Shown in pieces: positions 15,577-24,151 of a DNA stretch of 35,477 nt. Made by a program: the position numbers and the translations under genes. Under the pieces are notes generated by a model. That model did not search any database, was not told where the DNA came from, and worked only from the letters and a program-made list of their open reading frames with translations. Position 1 is the first letter of the stretch. Every line of letters starts with the position of its first letter. Where the stretch lies: NCBI RefSeq assembly GCF_009735685.1, contig NZ_WHPN01000324.1, forward strand, positions 1-35,477. The letters are read 5' to 3'. The stretch comes from Streptomyces lycii. GTDB lineage: Bacteria; Actinomycetota; Actinomycetes; Streptomycetales; Streptomycetaceae.

Positions 15577-15963
15577 TCAGGCGCCGTCCGCCCCGGTCCC
15601 CCCGCTGCCGAAGCCCGCGGCCGCGACGAAGTCGGGGCGCGGGTCGAGGGCGGCCGCCAGCCGGAAGTGGCGGGTGGCCTCGGACGGGCGGTCGGCCCGC
15701 TGGAGGGTGCGTCCGAGCGCGAAGTGCGCGTACGCGTTGTCCGGTTCGCGGTCCAGCACGAGCCGGAACTCCAGCTCGGCCGGGCGGAGCTGCGCCGAGT
15801 GGAAGAAGGCCCGGGCGCGGAGCAGCCGGGCGGCGGTGTTCTCCGGGTGGTCGGCGACGACGTTCTCGAGCAGCTTCACCGCGCCCATCGGGTCACGGGC
15901 GGCGAGCAGCTGCTCGGCGGCGCGGTACTGGATGACGTTCGTCTCGGGGGTGCTCGCGGACAC
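15577..15963 (-). CDS. Tetratricopeptide-repeat protein
   Basis: A 128-residue soluble protein made almost wholly of TPR-like helix pairs. The repeats can be read as YRAAEQLLAARDPMGAVKLLENVVADHPEN (about 13-42), TAARLLRARAFFHSAQLRPAELEFRLVLDREPDN (about 43-76) and AYAHFALGRTLQRADRPSEATRHFRLAAALDPR (about 77-109), with the typical A/L spacing and a P at the repeat turn. It has no enzyme motif and is probably a protein-interaction adaptor. The start is GTG 15963 with the strong ribosome binding site GGGAGGAGA. A Gly-rich tail ends the chain. The neighbouring methyltransferase, on the same strand 74 bases downstream, has its own leaderless-type promoter. Confidence 0.9.
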   Translation of the reverse strand: MSASTPETNVIQYRAAEQLLAARDPMGAVKLLENVVADHPENTAARLLRARAFFHSAQLRPAELEFRLVLDREPDNAYAHFALGRTLQRADRPSEATRHFRLAAALDPRPDFVAAAGFGSGGTGADGA

Positions 15964-16136
15964 GGCCGTCTCCTCCCGGAGTGAGCTGGGGCCGTCGCCG
16001 GCCCCGGGGCGCGCGTGGCGCCCGCGGGCACCGCGCGACTGCGTACGGTCGGCTCAACAGCGATCGGGCCGCCCGCATTCCCGCCCCCGGCCGCGCGCCG
16101 TGCCGCCCGGCCCGCCGCGCGGGACGCGTCCGGCTC

Positions 16137-16279
16137 CGCTCAGAACGCCGTAGGTGCTTCCCCCGCCCGGCGGAGGAGTTCCTGCCAGACCTCGCGGACC
16201 CGGGGGGACGCTCAGGACGCCGTAGGTGCTTCCCCCGCCCGGCGGAGGAGTTCCTGCCAGACCTCGCGGACCCGGGGGG
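16137..16279. repeat. 72-bp-period tandem duplication of the coaE 3' end
   Basis: Two 71-base copies (16137-16207 and 16209-16279) differ at one base (16144 A versus 16216 G). The inner copy is the end of coaE, including its stop codon; the outer copy lies directly after that stop. The 72-base period is 24 codons, so both copies are in the same frame and each ends in TGA. The outer copy would encode a second [23 protein letters not shown] tail if the stop were read through. Confidence 0.95.
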
Positions 16280-16826
16280 CGAGCGCCTCCAGCGGGCCGT
16301 CGTTGTCGACGACCAGGTCGGCGACCGCCAGCCGCTGCTCCCGGCTCGCCTGCGCGGCCATCCGGGAACGGGCCTCCTCCTCGGTCATGCCGCGCTGCCC
16401 GGTCAGCCGCTCAAGCTGCGTCTCCGGGGCCGCGTCGACGACCACGACCAGGTCGTAGAGCGGGGCGAGGCCGTTCTCGGTGAGCAGCGGCACGTCGTGC
16501 ACGACGATCGCGGACTCCCCCGCCGCGGCCTCCAGCTCCGCGGAGCGGGCGCCGACGAGCGGGTGGACGATCGCGTTCAGCGCCTTCAGCCGCTCCGGGT
16601 CGCCGAAGACGATGCCGCCCAGCTTCGGCCGGTCGAGCGTGCCGTCCGGGGCCAGGACGTCCGGGCCGAACTCGGCGACCACGGACGCGAGCCCGGGGGT
16701 ACCGGGCTCGACGACCTCGCGGGCGATCCGGTCGGCGTCCACGATCACGGCGCCGCAGGAGGCGAGGAGCCGGGACACCTCGCTCTTCCCCGCGCCGATT
16801 CCGCCTGTCAGGCCCACCTTCAGCAT
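16212..16826 (-). CDS. coaE: Dephospho-CoA kinase
   Basis: CoaE phosphorylates dephospho-CoA at the 3'-hydroxyl of the ribose with ATP, the last step of coenzyme A synthesis. The 204-residue chain is of usual length. It has the P-loop GGIGAGKS (residues 8-15), the [13 protein letters not shown] block (about 33-45) that binds substrate, NAIVHPLV in the lid region, [12 protein letters not shown] (about 110-121) and [24 protein letters not shown] 16826 is used. A TAGGGT -10 box lies 7 bases before it, which suggests a leaderless transcript; a GTG three codons upstream is the alternative. The 3' end is duplicated in tandem just beyond the stop. The gene lies downstream of the PAC2 gene in the same direction. 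Confidence 0.97.
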   Translation of the reverse strand: MLKVGLTGGIGAGKSEVSRLLASCGAVIVDADRIAREVVEPGTPGLASVVAEFGPDVLAPDGTLDRPKLGGIVFGDPERLKALNAIVHPLVGARSAELEAAAGESAIVVHDVPLLTENGLAPLYDLVVVVDAAPETQLERLTGQRGMTEEEARSRMAAQASREQRLAVADLVVDNDGPLEALAPRVREVWQELLRRAGEAPTAS

Positions 16827-16833
16827 GCGCCTC

Positions 16834-16839
16834 ACCCTA
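16834..16839 (-). promoter_or_regulatory. -10 box of coaE
   Basis: TAGGGT on the minus strand lies 7 bases before the coaE ATG at 16826. It fits a leaderless promoter; no good -35 box is seen. Confidence 0.45.
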
Positions 16840-16901
16840 CCGGCCGGTATGCGCAGGCGGCCGCCGGGCCCGGGGAAGGGCGCTCCGGCCGGCCGCCCCC
16901 G

Positions 16902-17846
16902 TCAGCTCTCGTCGCCGAGTTCCCGCTCGGCGAGATAGCGCTCGAACTCGCTCGCCAGCTCGTCCGCCGACGGCAGCTGCGCGGGCTCCGCGACCAGATT
17001 GCCGCGCGACTCGGCACCGGCCGCGGCGTCGAACTGGTGCTCCAGTCCGCGGACGAGCGCGACCAGTTCCTCGTCGCCCTCGCCCACCTGCCGCTCGATC
17101 TCGGTCTGCGCCAGCTGCGCCTGGGTGCGCAGCGCGTGCGCGACCCCCGGCAGCACCAGGCCGGTGGCGGCGGTGACGGCTTCCAGCGCGGTCAGGGCCG
17201 CGTCGGGGTACGGCGAGCGCGCCAGGTAGTGCGGGACGTGCGCGGCGACACCGAGGACGTCGTGCCCCGCCTCGGCAAGCCGGAACTCCAGCAGCGACGC
17301 CGCGCTGCCCGGGACCTGGGCCTCCTCGAAGACGCTGGGCCGGCCGGGCACCAGGTCGACACGGTTGCCGTGCGGGGTGAGGCCGACGGGCCGGGTGTGC
17401 GGCACGCCCATCGGGATGCCGTGGAAGTTGACGTGCAGCCTGGTCCCGAGCCGCTCCGTGATCTGCAGGACGGCGGCCGCGAAACGCTCCCACTCGACAT
17501 CCGGCTCCGGGCCGCTGAGCAGCAGGAACGGCGCGGCGGTGGCATCCCGTACGAGATGCAGTTCGAGCTTCGGCGCCTCGTACCGGGTCCAGCGGTCGCG
17601 CTGGAAGGTGAGCAGCGGCCGCCGCGCCCGGTAATCGATGAGCCGGTCCGCGTCGAAGCGGGCCACGACCTGCCGGGGCAGGCCGTCGAGCAGCCGCTCG
17701 ACGATCTGGTCGCCCACGGCGCCCGCGTCGATGTAGCCGTCGAAGTGGTACAGCAGCACCAGCCCGGCCGATTCCCGGCCGCTCACGGCGTCGGCGGCCG
17801 CGAGCCCGGTCGGCTCCCACTCGTACAAATCCTGGGGGTCCTGCAC
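16902..17846 (-). CDS. PAC2 family protein
   Basis: The 314-residue protein is a full PAC2 (proteasome assembly chaperone 2-like) domain protein common in actinobacteria. Visible blocks are [51 protein letters not shown] (about 28-78), [22 protein letters not shown] (about 108-129), [24 protein letters not shown] and [31 protein letters not shown] (about 193-223). A C-terminal charged coiled region (about 245-314) follows. Its role in bacteria is not established; given actinobacterial proteasomes, a chaperone-like function is a guess. GTG 17846 has a very strong GAGGAGGAGAG ribosome binding site 6 bases upstream, which decides the start. It lies behind the rpsA terminator, so it may have a weak separate promoter. 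Confidence 0.93.
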   Translation of the reverse strand: MQDPQDLYEWEPTGLAAADAVSGRESAGLVLLYHFDGYIDAGAVGDQIVERLLDGLPRQVVARFDADRLIDYRARRPLLTFQRDRWTRYEAPKLELHLVRDATAAPFLLLSGPEPDVEWERFAAAVLQITERLGTRLHVNFHGIPMGVPHTRPVGLTPHGNRVDLVPGRPSVFEEAQVPGSAASLLEFRLAEAGHDVLGVAAHVPHYLARSPYPDAALTALEAVTAATGLVLPGVAHALRTQAQLAQTEIERQVGEGDEELVALVRGLEHQFDAAAGAESRGNLVAEPAQLPSADELASEFERYLAERELGDES

Positions 17847-17929
17847 AGTCCGCTCTCCTCCTCGTTCCTGTGCTTCTCCAACGCCGGGCCGGGGGCGGGG
17901 CATTCCCCGGCCACGGGGGTGGAACGCGG

Positions 17930-17964
17930 GTAAGGCCCGCCCCCCGTGAGGGAGCGGGCCTTAC
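17930..17964. terminator. Terminator of rpsA
   Basis: A perfect 11-bp stem (GTAAGGCCCGC at 17930-17940, complement at 17954-17964) closes a 13-base loop, 40 bases after the rpsA stop codon and before the PAC2 gene. Confidence 0.85.
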
Positions 17965-18003
17965 CGTTTCAGCGTTCAGCTGAGGCTGGACGGGACCGGA
18001 GCG

Positions 18004-19524
18004 TCAGCTCTGGCCGCCCGCCAGCTTCTCGCGGAGCGCGGCGAGCGCCTCGTCCGACGCCAGGGCGCCGGAGTTGTCCGCGGACTCCGAGGAGTACGAA
18101 CCGCCGCCGCCACCGGCACCGCCGGACGGAGCGGCAGCCCCGCCACCGGCGGGCGCGGCAGCACCCTCGGCAGCGGCCTGCTCGTCCGCCTCGCGGGACT
18201 TGATGACCTGCGCCTGGTGCTGCTCGAAGCGGACCTGCGCCTCGGCGTACTGGCGCTCCCACTCCTCGCGCTGCTTCTCGTAACCGGGCAGCCAGTCGTT
18301 GGCCTCCGGGTCGAAGCCCTCGGGGTAGATGTAGTTGCCCTGGTCGTCGTAGGACGCGGCCATGCCGTACAGGGTCGGGTCGAACTCGACCGCCGTCGGG
18401 TCGGCACCGAAGGACTCGTTGGCCTGCTTCAGCGAGAGGCTGATGCGACGGCGCTCGAGGTCGATGTCGATGACCTTGACGAAGATCTCGTCGTTGACCT
18501 GGACGACCTGCTCCGGGATCTCCACGTGGCGCTCGGCCAGCTCGGAGATGTGGACCAGGCCCTCGATGCCCTCGTCGACGCGGACGAACGCGCCGAAGGG
18601 AACGAGCTTGGTGACCTTGCCGGGGACGACCTGGCCGATCTGGTGCGTCCGGGCGAACTGCTGCCACGGGTCTTCCTGGGTCGCCTTCAGCGACAGGGAG
18701 ACGCGCTCGCGGTCCATGTCGACGTCCAGGACCTCGACCGTGACCTCCTGGCCGACCTCGACGACCTCGGAGGGGTGGTCGATGTGCTTCCAGGACAGCT
18801 CCGAGACGTGCACCAGGCCGTCGACGCCGCCGAGGTCCACGAACGCGCCGAAGTTGACGATCGAGGAGACGACGCCGGAGCGGACCTGGCCCTTCTGCAG
18901 GGTCGTGAGGAAGGTCTGGCGGACCTCGCTCTGCGTCTGCTCGAGCCAGGCACGGCGGGACAGGACCACGTTGTTGCGGTTCTTGTCCAGCTCGATGATC
19001 TTGGCCTCGAGCTCCTTGCCCACGTAGGGCTGGAGGTCGCGGACGCGGCGCATCTCGACGAGGGACGCCGGAAGGAAGCCACGGAGGCCGATGTCGAGGA
19101 TGAGACCACCCTTGACGACCTCGATGACCGTACCGGTGACGATCCCGTCCTCTTCCTTGATCTTCTCGATGGTGCCCCAGGCACGCTCGTACTGAGCGCG
19201 CTTCTTCGAGAGGATCAGGCGGCCTTCCTTGTCCTCCTTCTGGAGAACCAGGGCCTCGATCTCGTCACCGACGGCCACGACCTCGTTCGGGTCGACGTCG
19301 TGCTTGATCGAGAGCTCGCGGGAGGGGATGACGCCTTCGGTCTTGTAACCGATGTCGAGCAGGACCTCGTCCCGGTCGACCTTCACGATCACGCCGTCGA
19401 CGATGTCGCCGTCGTTGAAGTACTTGATCGTCTCATCGATCGCGGCGAGGAATTCTTCCTCGGAACCGATGTCGTTGACCGCCACCTGCGGGGTGGTGCG
19501 GATTGCCTCGGTGCTGCTCGTCAT
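18004..19524 (-). CDS. rpsA: 30S ribosomal protein S1
   Basis: S1 binds mRNA on the small ribosomal subunit and helps initiation. The 506-residue protein has four S1 RNA-binding domains: GDIVDGVIVKVDRDEVLLDIG (about 38-105), GIVTGTVIEVVKGGLILDIGLRGFLPASL (about 122-190), GQVRSGVVSSIVNFGAFVDLGGVDGLVHVSEL (about 207-277) and GQVVPGKVTKLVPFGAFVRVDEGIEGLVHISEL (about 292-362). A low-complexity tail rich in Gly, Ala and Ser (about 440-490) follows, as is usual in actinobacterial S1. ATG 19524 begins MTSSTEAIRTTPQVAVNDIGS; the ribosome binding site GGAG is 11 bases away, rather far, as expected for a gene that can be regulated by its own product. It has a strong promoter about 200 bases upstream. 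Confidence 0.98.
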   Translation of the reverse strand: MTSSTEAIRTTPQVAVNDIGSEEEFLAAIDETIKYFNDGDIVDGVIVKVDRDEVLLDIGYKTEGVIPSRELSIKHDVDPNEVVAVGDEIEALVLQKEDKEGRLILSKKRAQYERAWGTIEKIKEEDGIVTGTVIEVVKGGLILDIGLRGFLPASLVEMRRVRDLQPYVGKELEAKIIELDKNRNNVVLSRRAWLEQTQSEVRQTFLTTLQKGQVRSGVVSSIVNFGAFVDLGGVDGLVHVSELSWKHIDHPSEVVEVGQEVTVEVLDVDMDRERVSLSLKATQEDPWQQFARTHQIGQVVPGKVTKLVPFGAFVRVDEGIEGLVHISELAERHVEIPEQVVQVNDEIFVKVIDIDLERRRISLSLKQANESFGADPTAVEFDPTLYGMAASYDDQGNYIYPEGFDPEANDWLPGYEKQREEWERQYAEAQVRFEQHQAQVIKSREADEQAAAEGAAAPAGGGAAAPSGGAGGGGGSYSSESADNSGALASDEALAALREKLAGGQS

Positions 19525-19722
19525 GTGGGAAAGGGCTCCGGTACGGACATTGAGTCGTAGGTACTGCTACGCCGAGAACCCGTATCGCACTGCCGAAGCC
19601 GGACAGCCCTGAGGACGCCTCTCCTCCCCGAGGGGATGCAAGAAGCGCCTCGTCGACCGAGGGGATCTTCAACCAATGCGAGCGCGACCTGCTCCGTCTG
19701 AGGTGCGCAGGCCCGCAGCGCA
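19525..19722 (-). other. Long 5' leader of rpsA
   Basis: Between the predicted transcription start near 19722 and the rpsA ATG lies a leader of about 198 bases. It can form hairpins, for example CCTCGGTCGACGAGG (19651-19666 region) and a CCCTCGGGGAGG-type stem (19625-19640 region). Such leaders often mediate S1 autoregulation; this is inferred from length and folding only. I see no leader peptide. The rest of the 381-base gap up to 19905 holds the promoter and otherwise nothing I can name. Confidence 0.45.
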
Positions 19723-19728
19723 ACTTGT

Positions 19729-19757
19729 AGCATACGGGGGCAGCCGGGCAGGGTCAA
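19729..19757 (-). promoter_or_regulatory. Strong housekeeping promoter of rpsA
   Basis: On the minus strand -35 TTGACC (19757-19752), a 17-base spacer and -10 TATGCT (19734-19729) form a near-consensus vegetative (HrdB-type) promoter. It is the best housekeeping promoter visible in the window, as expected for a ribosomal protein gene. Confidence 0.8.
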
Positions 19758-19905
19758 TGCGCGAAGAGCGCAGGATGGGCGGAATCCCCCATATCCGGCA
19801 GATCTCATCCACGGCCGGACCGCACCGGAGTGCAGGACGGCCACGCGGCGGACCGGGCCGCGCCGGGCCCGGCCGGTTCGACGGAAGACTACGACGACGG
19901 GCGCG

Positions 19906-20745
19906 ATGAACCAAGAGGACGAAGTGGAACCGACGCCGCCGGCGGGTTCCGTGGACGACGACGCCCGGGCCGTCCGGCGCCGCTCCGGGGAGACCGAGAG
20001 CAGCCGGGCCAACCGCGGCTGGTGGGACCGCAACGCCGACGAGTACCAGGTCGAACACGGTCCGTTCCTGGGCGACGACCGCTTCGTGTGGTGTCCCGAG
20101 GGCCTCGACGAGGCCGAGGCCGGGCTGCTCGGGCCCGCCTCCGGGCTCCCGGGGCGCGATGTCCTGGAGATCGGCGCGGGCGCCGCGCAGTGCTCCCGCT
20201 GGCTCGCCGCCCGGGGCGCCCGCCCCGTCGCCCTGGACCTGTCCCACCGGCAGCTCCAGCACGCGCTGCGGATCGGTGCCGGCTTCCCCCTCGTGCAGGC
20301 CGACGCGGGGGCGCTGCCCTTTCCCGACGGTGCCTTCGACCTGGCCTGTTCCGCGTACGGGGCGCTGCCCTTCGTCGCCGATCCGGTGCGGGTGCTGCGC
20401 GAGGTCCGGCGGGTGCTGCGGCCCGGGGGACGGTTCGTCTTCTCGGTGACGCACCCGATCCGCTGGGCGTTCCCGGACGAGCCGGGCCCGGAGGGGCTGT
20501 CGGTCGCCGCCTCCTACTTCGACCGCACGCCGTACGTCGAACAGGACGAAACGGGTGACGCCGTCTACGTCGAGCACCACCGGACGATCGGTGACCGGGT
20601 GCGCGACGTCGTCGCCGCGGGCTTCCGGCTGGCCGACCTCGTCGAGCCGGAGTGGCCGGACTGGAACCACCAGGAGTGGGGTGGCTGGTCACCGCTGCGC
20701 GGCCATCTGATCCCGGGGACGGCGATCTTCGTCTGCGACCGGTAG
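19906..20745 (+). CDS. Class I SAM-dependent methyltransferase
   Basis: The 279-residue protein has a disordered acidic N-terminus (about 1-30), then RANRGWWDRNADEYQVEHGPFLGDDRFVWCPEGLDEAEAGLL and the SAM-binding motif DVLEIGAGAAQCSRWLAARGARPVALDLSHRQLQHA (about 85-120). Motif II/III elements FDLACSAYGALPFVADPVRVLREVRRVLRPGGRFVFSVTHPIRW follow (about 145-188). The C-terminal part, with EPEWPDWNHQEWGGWSPLRGHLIPGTAIFVCDR, is typical of a methyltransferase-11-like group common in Streptomyces; the substrate is unknown. ATG 19906 lacks a good ribosome binding site. GTG 19924, in frame six codons later, has GAGGAC just upstream and may be the real start. The gene is divergent from rpsA. Confidence 0.93.
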   Translation: MNQEDEVEPTPPAGSVDDDARAVRRRSGETESSRANRGWWDRNADEYQVEHGPFLGDDRFVWCPEGLDEAEAGLLGPASGLPGRDVLEIGAGAAQCSRWLAARGARPVALDLSHRQLQHALRIGAGFPLVQADAGALPFPDGAFDLACSAYGALPFVADPVRVLREVRRVLRPGGRFVFSVTHPIRWAFPDEPGPEGLSVAASYFDRTPYVEQDETGDAVYVEHHRTIGDRVRDVVAAGFRLADLVEPEWPDWNHQEWGGWSPLRGHLIPGTAIFVCDR

Positions 20746-20768
20746 CGGCCCGGGCTGCCGATCCGGCC

Positions 20769-20870
20769 GACGGGAACGGGGGCGCCCCGTCCGGTCCGAC
20801 GGGAGCGGGGGCGCCGATTCGGTGCGACCGGAGCGGGGGCGCCGGTCCGGTCCGACGGAACGGGGGCGGG
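20769..20870 (+). repeat. 28-bp tandem repeats before hrpB
   Basis: Three and a half units of about 28 bases (20769-20797, 20798-20825, 20826-20853, then a partial copy) share GACSGGARCGGGGGCGCC and GTCCGGTCC. They fill the gap between the methyltransferase stop and hrpB. Confidence 0.8.
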
Positions 20871-21002
20871 GGCGGGCGGGCAGCGGGCCCCGCCGTCGGC
20901 AAGGTCCGGCCCGGGGTCCCGTCCGCGGCCGGAGCCCTCCGCGGCCGGAGACGGGCAGTCCCGGGCCGCGGCCGTCTTCGGCGGGCGCGGGAGACTGGGG
21001 GC

Positions 21003-23789
21003 GTGATCCGCACCGACGAACTGCTCGCGCTGCCCGTGCGCGACGCCCTGCCCGGCCTGCTGGAAGCCCTCCGGACCCGTACCGGCGCGGTGCTCGCCGC
21101 GCCGCCCGGCACCGGCAAGACCACCCTCGTACCGCTCGCGCTGGCGGGGCTGGTGCCGGGTGGCCGCGCCGGGCCGCGGCGCGTGCTGGTCGCCGAGCCG
21201 CGCAGGATGGCCGTACGGGCCGCCGCGCGCCGTATGGCGTGGCTGCTGGGCGAGGAGACCGGCCGCCGGGTCGGCTTCACGGTGCGCGGCGAGCGCCGGG
21301 TGAGCCGCGAGACGGTCGTCGAGGTCGTCACCACCGGGGTGCTTCTCCAGCGGCTCCAGCGCGACCAGGAACTGCCCGGCGCGGACACCGTGCTGCTCGA
21401 CGAGTGCCACGAACGGCACCTCGACGCGGACACCGCCGCCGCCTTCCTGCTCGACGTGCGGTCCGCGCTGCGGCCGGAACTGGAGCTGGTGGCCGCCTCG
21501 GCGACGACGGACGCCGAGGCCTGGGCGCGGCTGCTGGGCTCGGCGGACGGTTCGGGCCCGGCGCCGGTGGTGCGGGCGGAGGGCCGGACGTACCCCGTCA
21601 CGGTGCGCCACGCCCCGCCGCCGGGGCCGGTGCGGCCGCCGCACGGGATGCGCGTCGACCCGGCGCTGCTGGAGCATGTCGCGGCGACGGTGCGGTCGGC
21701 GCTGCGGGACGGCGACGGCGACGTGCTCTGCTTCCTGCCCGGCACGGGCGAGATCGCGCGCGTGGCCGGGATGCTGGGCGGCTCCGGTGCCGAGGTCCTC
21801 CAGTTGCACGGGCGGGCGCCGGCGGGGGTGCAGGAAGCGGTGCTGCGGGGCGGCGGCGGTGCGAGACGGCGGGTGGTCCTCGCGACCTCCGTGGCCGAGT
21901 CGAGCCTGACCGTGCCGGGCGTACGGACCGTGGTGGACTCCGGGCTGGCCCGCGAGCCGCGGATGGACCACGGGCGCGGGCTGGGCTCGCTGACGACCGT
22001 GCGGGTGTCCCGGGCGGCGGCCGCGCAGCGCCAGGGCCGGGCGGCGCGCGAGGCGCCGGGACTGGCGTTCCGGTGCTGGGCGGAGGGTGAGGACGCGCGG
22101 CTGCCGAGCTGGCCGTCGCCGGAGATCGCGGTGGCGGACCTGGCGCCGTTCGCGTTGCAGGCGGCCTGCTGGGGCGATCCCGGCGCCTCGGGGCTGGCGC
22201 TGCTCGACGCGCCGCCCGCGGGGGCGATGGCGGCGGCCCGGGAGGTGCTGCGGGCGGTCGGCGCGGTGGACGGGAACGGGCGGGCGACGGAACGGGGCGT
22301 ACGGATGGCCCGGATGGGCCTGCATCCCCGGCTGGCGCGGGCGCTGCTGGACGGCGCGCGGGAGGTGGGCGCGCGCCGGGCGGCCGAGATCGTGGCGCTG
22401 CTGTCGGAGGAACCGCCGCGCGCTCTGGGCGACGATCTGGCGGCCGTGTGGCGCGCGGTACGACGGGAGAGCACGGGCGGGGACGGCTACGCGGCCCGCT
22501 GGCGCCGGGAGACCCGACGGCTGGAGGCGGCCGTACGACCGGCGGGCGCGGGCGCAGGTGCGGGTGCGGGCGTGGCCGCGGGACCGGCGGAGGGCGCCGA
22601 GGGCGTGGGTCCGGCAGGGGCCGCCGCCTCGGGTCCCGCGGAGGCCCGGCGCCCGCCCGGCCGGGACCGCGGCCCTCGTACGGACCTGGACCGCGGCCGT
22701 CGTACGGAGCTGGACCCCGGCCCTCGTACGGATTCGGACCGCGCCCCTCGCACGGACCTCGGCCACAGCCCTCGTACGGACCTGGACCGCGGCCGTCGTA
22801 CGGAGCTGTCCGACGACGGGGCCGCCGGGCTCGTCGCCGCGCTGGCGTTCCCCGAACGGGTGGCCCGGAGGCGCGGGACGGACAGCTTCGTCATGGTGAA
22901 CGGAACGGGGGCGGAACCGGCGGACGGCTCCCGGCTCGGCACCGCCGAGTGGCTGGCGGTGGCCGTGGCCGACCGTCCGGCGACCTCGGCCTCGGCGCGG
23001 ATACGCCTGGCCGCGGTCACCGACGAGGACACCGCCCGGCTCGCGGCCGGGCCGCTGCGCACGTCCGGTGAGGAAGTCGTCTGGTCGGCCGGGCGCGGCG
23101 ACGTGCTGGCGCGCGCGGTGGAGCGGCTGGGCGCGGTCGAGCTGTCCGTACGGCCGTTGCGGGAACCCGATCCGGCGGCCGTGCGGGCCGCGCTGCTGGA
23201 GGGCCTGCGGCAGGAGGGTCCGGGGCTCCTGCGCTGGTCGCGGGACGCGGTGGCGCTGCGGCAGCGGATGGCCTTCCTGCACCGGGTGCTGGGCGCCCCG
23301 TGGCCGGACGTGTCGGACGCGGCACTGCTCGGCTGTACGGACCTGTGGCTCGGGCCGGAGCTGGCCCGGGCCCGGCGGCGGGCGGACCTGGAGCGTGCCG
23401 ACGCGGGCACGGCGCTCGCGCGGCTGCTGCCCTGGGCGACGGGGGACGCCGCCCGGCTCGACCGGCTGGCACCGGAGCGGATGGAGGTGCCCAGCGGTTC
23501 GCGGATCCGGATCGACTACTCCGGCGAGCAGCCCGTGCTGGCCGCCAAGCTGCAGGAACTCTTCGGCCGGCAGGAGACCCCGCGCATCGCGGACGGCAGG
23601 GTCCCGCTGCTGGTCCATCTGCTCTCCCCCGCCGGGCGCCCGGCGGCGGTCACGGCCGATCTGGCGTCGTTCTGGCGCGAGGGGTACCGCTCGGTGCGGG
23701 CCGAGCTGCGCGGCCGTTATCCGAAGCACCCGTGGCCGGAGGACCCGGCGACGGCCGCGCCGACGCGGCACACCAAGCGGCGGTCCTGA
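21003..23789 (+). CDS. hrpB: ATP-dependent RNA helicase HrpB
   Basis: HrpB is a DEAH-box (DExH) helicase of unclear function, related to HrpA. The 928-residue length exceeds the usual 800-850 because of a repeat insertion. Visible motifs are Walker A APPGTGKT (33-40), VLVAEPRRMAVRAAARR (motif Ia), DECH box LLDECHERHLD (131-141), SAT (166-168), ATSVAESSLTVPGVRTVVDSGLAREPRMD (motif V region, about 298-326) and QRQGRAAREAPG (motif VI), where the usual RAGR is RAAR. C-terminal HrpB domain blocks include MAFLHRVLGAPWPDVSD and GYRSVRAELRGRYPKHPWPEDP near the end. GTG 21003 begins VIRTDELLALPVRDALPGL, where homology starts; the long open frame before it is repeats. Residues about 515-605 are a low-complexity linker with six 8-residue repeats. 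Confidence 0.95.
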   Translation: MIRTDELLALPVRDALPGLLEALRTRTGAVLAAPPGTGKTTLVPLALAGLVPGGRAGPRRVLVAEPRRMAVRAAARRMAWLLGEETGRRVGFTVRGERRVSRETVVEVVTTGVLLQRLQRDQELPGADTVLLDECHERHLDADTAAAFLLDVRSALRPELELVAASATTDAEAWARLLGSADGSGPAPVVRAEGRTYPVTVRHAPPPGPVRPPHGMRVDPALLEHVAATVRSALRDGDGDVLCFLPGTGEIARVAGMLGGSGAEVLQLHGRAPAGVQEAVLRGGGGARRRVVLATSVAESSLTVPGVRTVVDSGLAREPRMDHGRGLGSLTTVRVSRAAAAQRQGRAAREAPGLAFRCWAEGEDARLPSWPSPEIAVADLAPFALQAACWGDPGASGLALLDAPPAGAMAAAREVLRAVGAVDGNGRATERGVRMARMGLHPRLARALLDGAREVGARRAAEIVALLSEEPPRALGDDLAAVWRAVRRESTGGDGYAARWRRETRRLEAAVRPAGAGAGAGAGVAAGPAEGAEGVGPAGAAASGPAEARRPPGRDRGPRTDLDRGRRTELDPGPRTDSDRAPRTDLGHSPRTDLDRGRRTELSDDGAAGLVAALAFPERVARRRGTDSFVMVNGTGAEPADGSRLGTAEWLAVAVADRPATSASARIRLAAVTDEDTARLAAGPLRTSGEEVVWSAGRGDVLARAVERLGAVELSVRPLREPDPAAVRAALLEGLRQEGPGLLRWSRDAVALRQRMAFLHRVLGAPWPDVSDAALLGCTDLWLGPELARARRRADLERADAGTALARLLPWATGDAARLDRLAPERMEVPSGSRIRIDYSGEQPVLAAKLQELFGRQETPRIADGRVPLLVHLLSPAGRPAAVTADLASFWREGYRSVRAELRGRYPKHPWPEDPATAAPTRHTKRRS
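22671..22814 (+). repeat. Six 24-bp repeats inside hrpB coding 8-residue units
   Basis: Six in-frame units of 24 bases encode GPRTDLDR, GRRTELDP, GPRTDSDR, APRTDLGH, SPRTDLDR and GRRTELSD (residues 557-604). They are strongly charged and likely disordered, and follow an Ala/Gly-rich stretch (about 516-555). The CTCGTACGGA core recalls the CGTACGG motifs of the intergenic repeats. Confidence 0.9.
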
Positions 23790-23840
23790 GGCCGCGGGCC
23801 TGAAACGGCGGGCTTGAGGCTGTGGCCTGAGGCTGTGGCC

Positions 23841-23920
23841 TGAGTCGGCGGGCCCGTGCCGGGAGCGGTGGGCCCGCACCGGGAGCGGCAGGCCCGCACC
23901 GGGAGCGGCAGGCCCGTGCC
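23841..23920 (+). repeat. 20-bp tandem repeats after hrpB
   Basis: Four units of 20 bases (23841-23860 diverged, then 23861-23880, 23881-23900, 23901-23920) follow GGGAGCGGYRGGCCCGYRCC. They are preceded by two copies of a 13-base GAGGCTGTGGCCT unit (23817-23842) and followed, at about 24007-24040, by two copies of a GAGGCGCCGGACGGACG unit. The 434-base gap 23790-24223 holds these arrays and the 40-bp repeats next to the transglycosylase; I see no gene in it. Confidence 0.75.
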
Positions 23921-24151
23921 GGGGGCCGTGGAACAGCGGCCCCCGGGCGGCCGGCCGGAGCGGCTGCCCCCGGCCTCACGCGTCCGTCCGGCGCGGGAGG
24001 CGCACGGAGGCGCCGGACGGACGGAGGCGCCGGACGGACGGACACGGTGCAACGACCGGTGAGCGGACGCGGTGGAACGACCCAATGGGCGTACCCGGTG
24101 GACAGGCGGACCGCCGGGCGGGTCGACGCGGTGACAGGCCGGCCGGTGACA

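Noticed and set aside
19889..23879. Two long minus-strand open frames opposite the methyltransferase and hrpB
   Set aside because: Arg/Ser/Pro-rich translations without motifs or ribosome binding sites; hrpB on the plus strand accounts for the region.
23861..23920. Possible iteron-type origin
   Set aside because: The repeats are GC-rich, with no DnaA boxes, AT-rich region or replication gene nearby.
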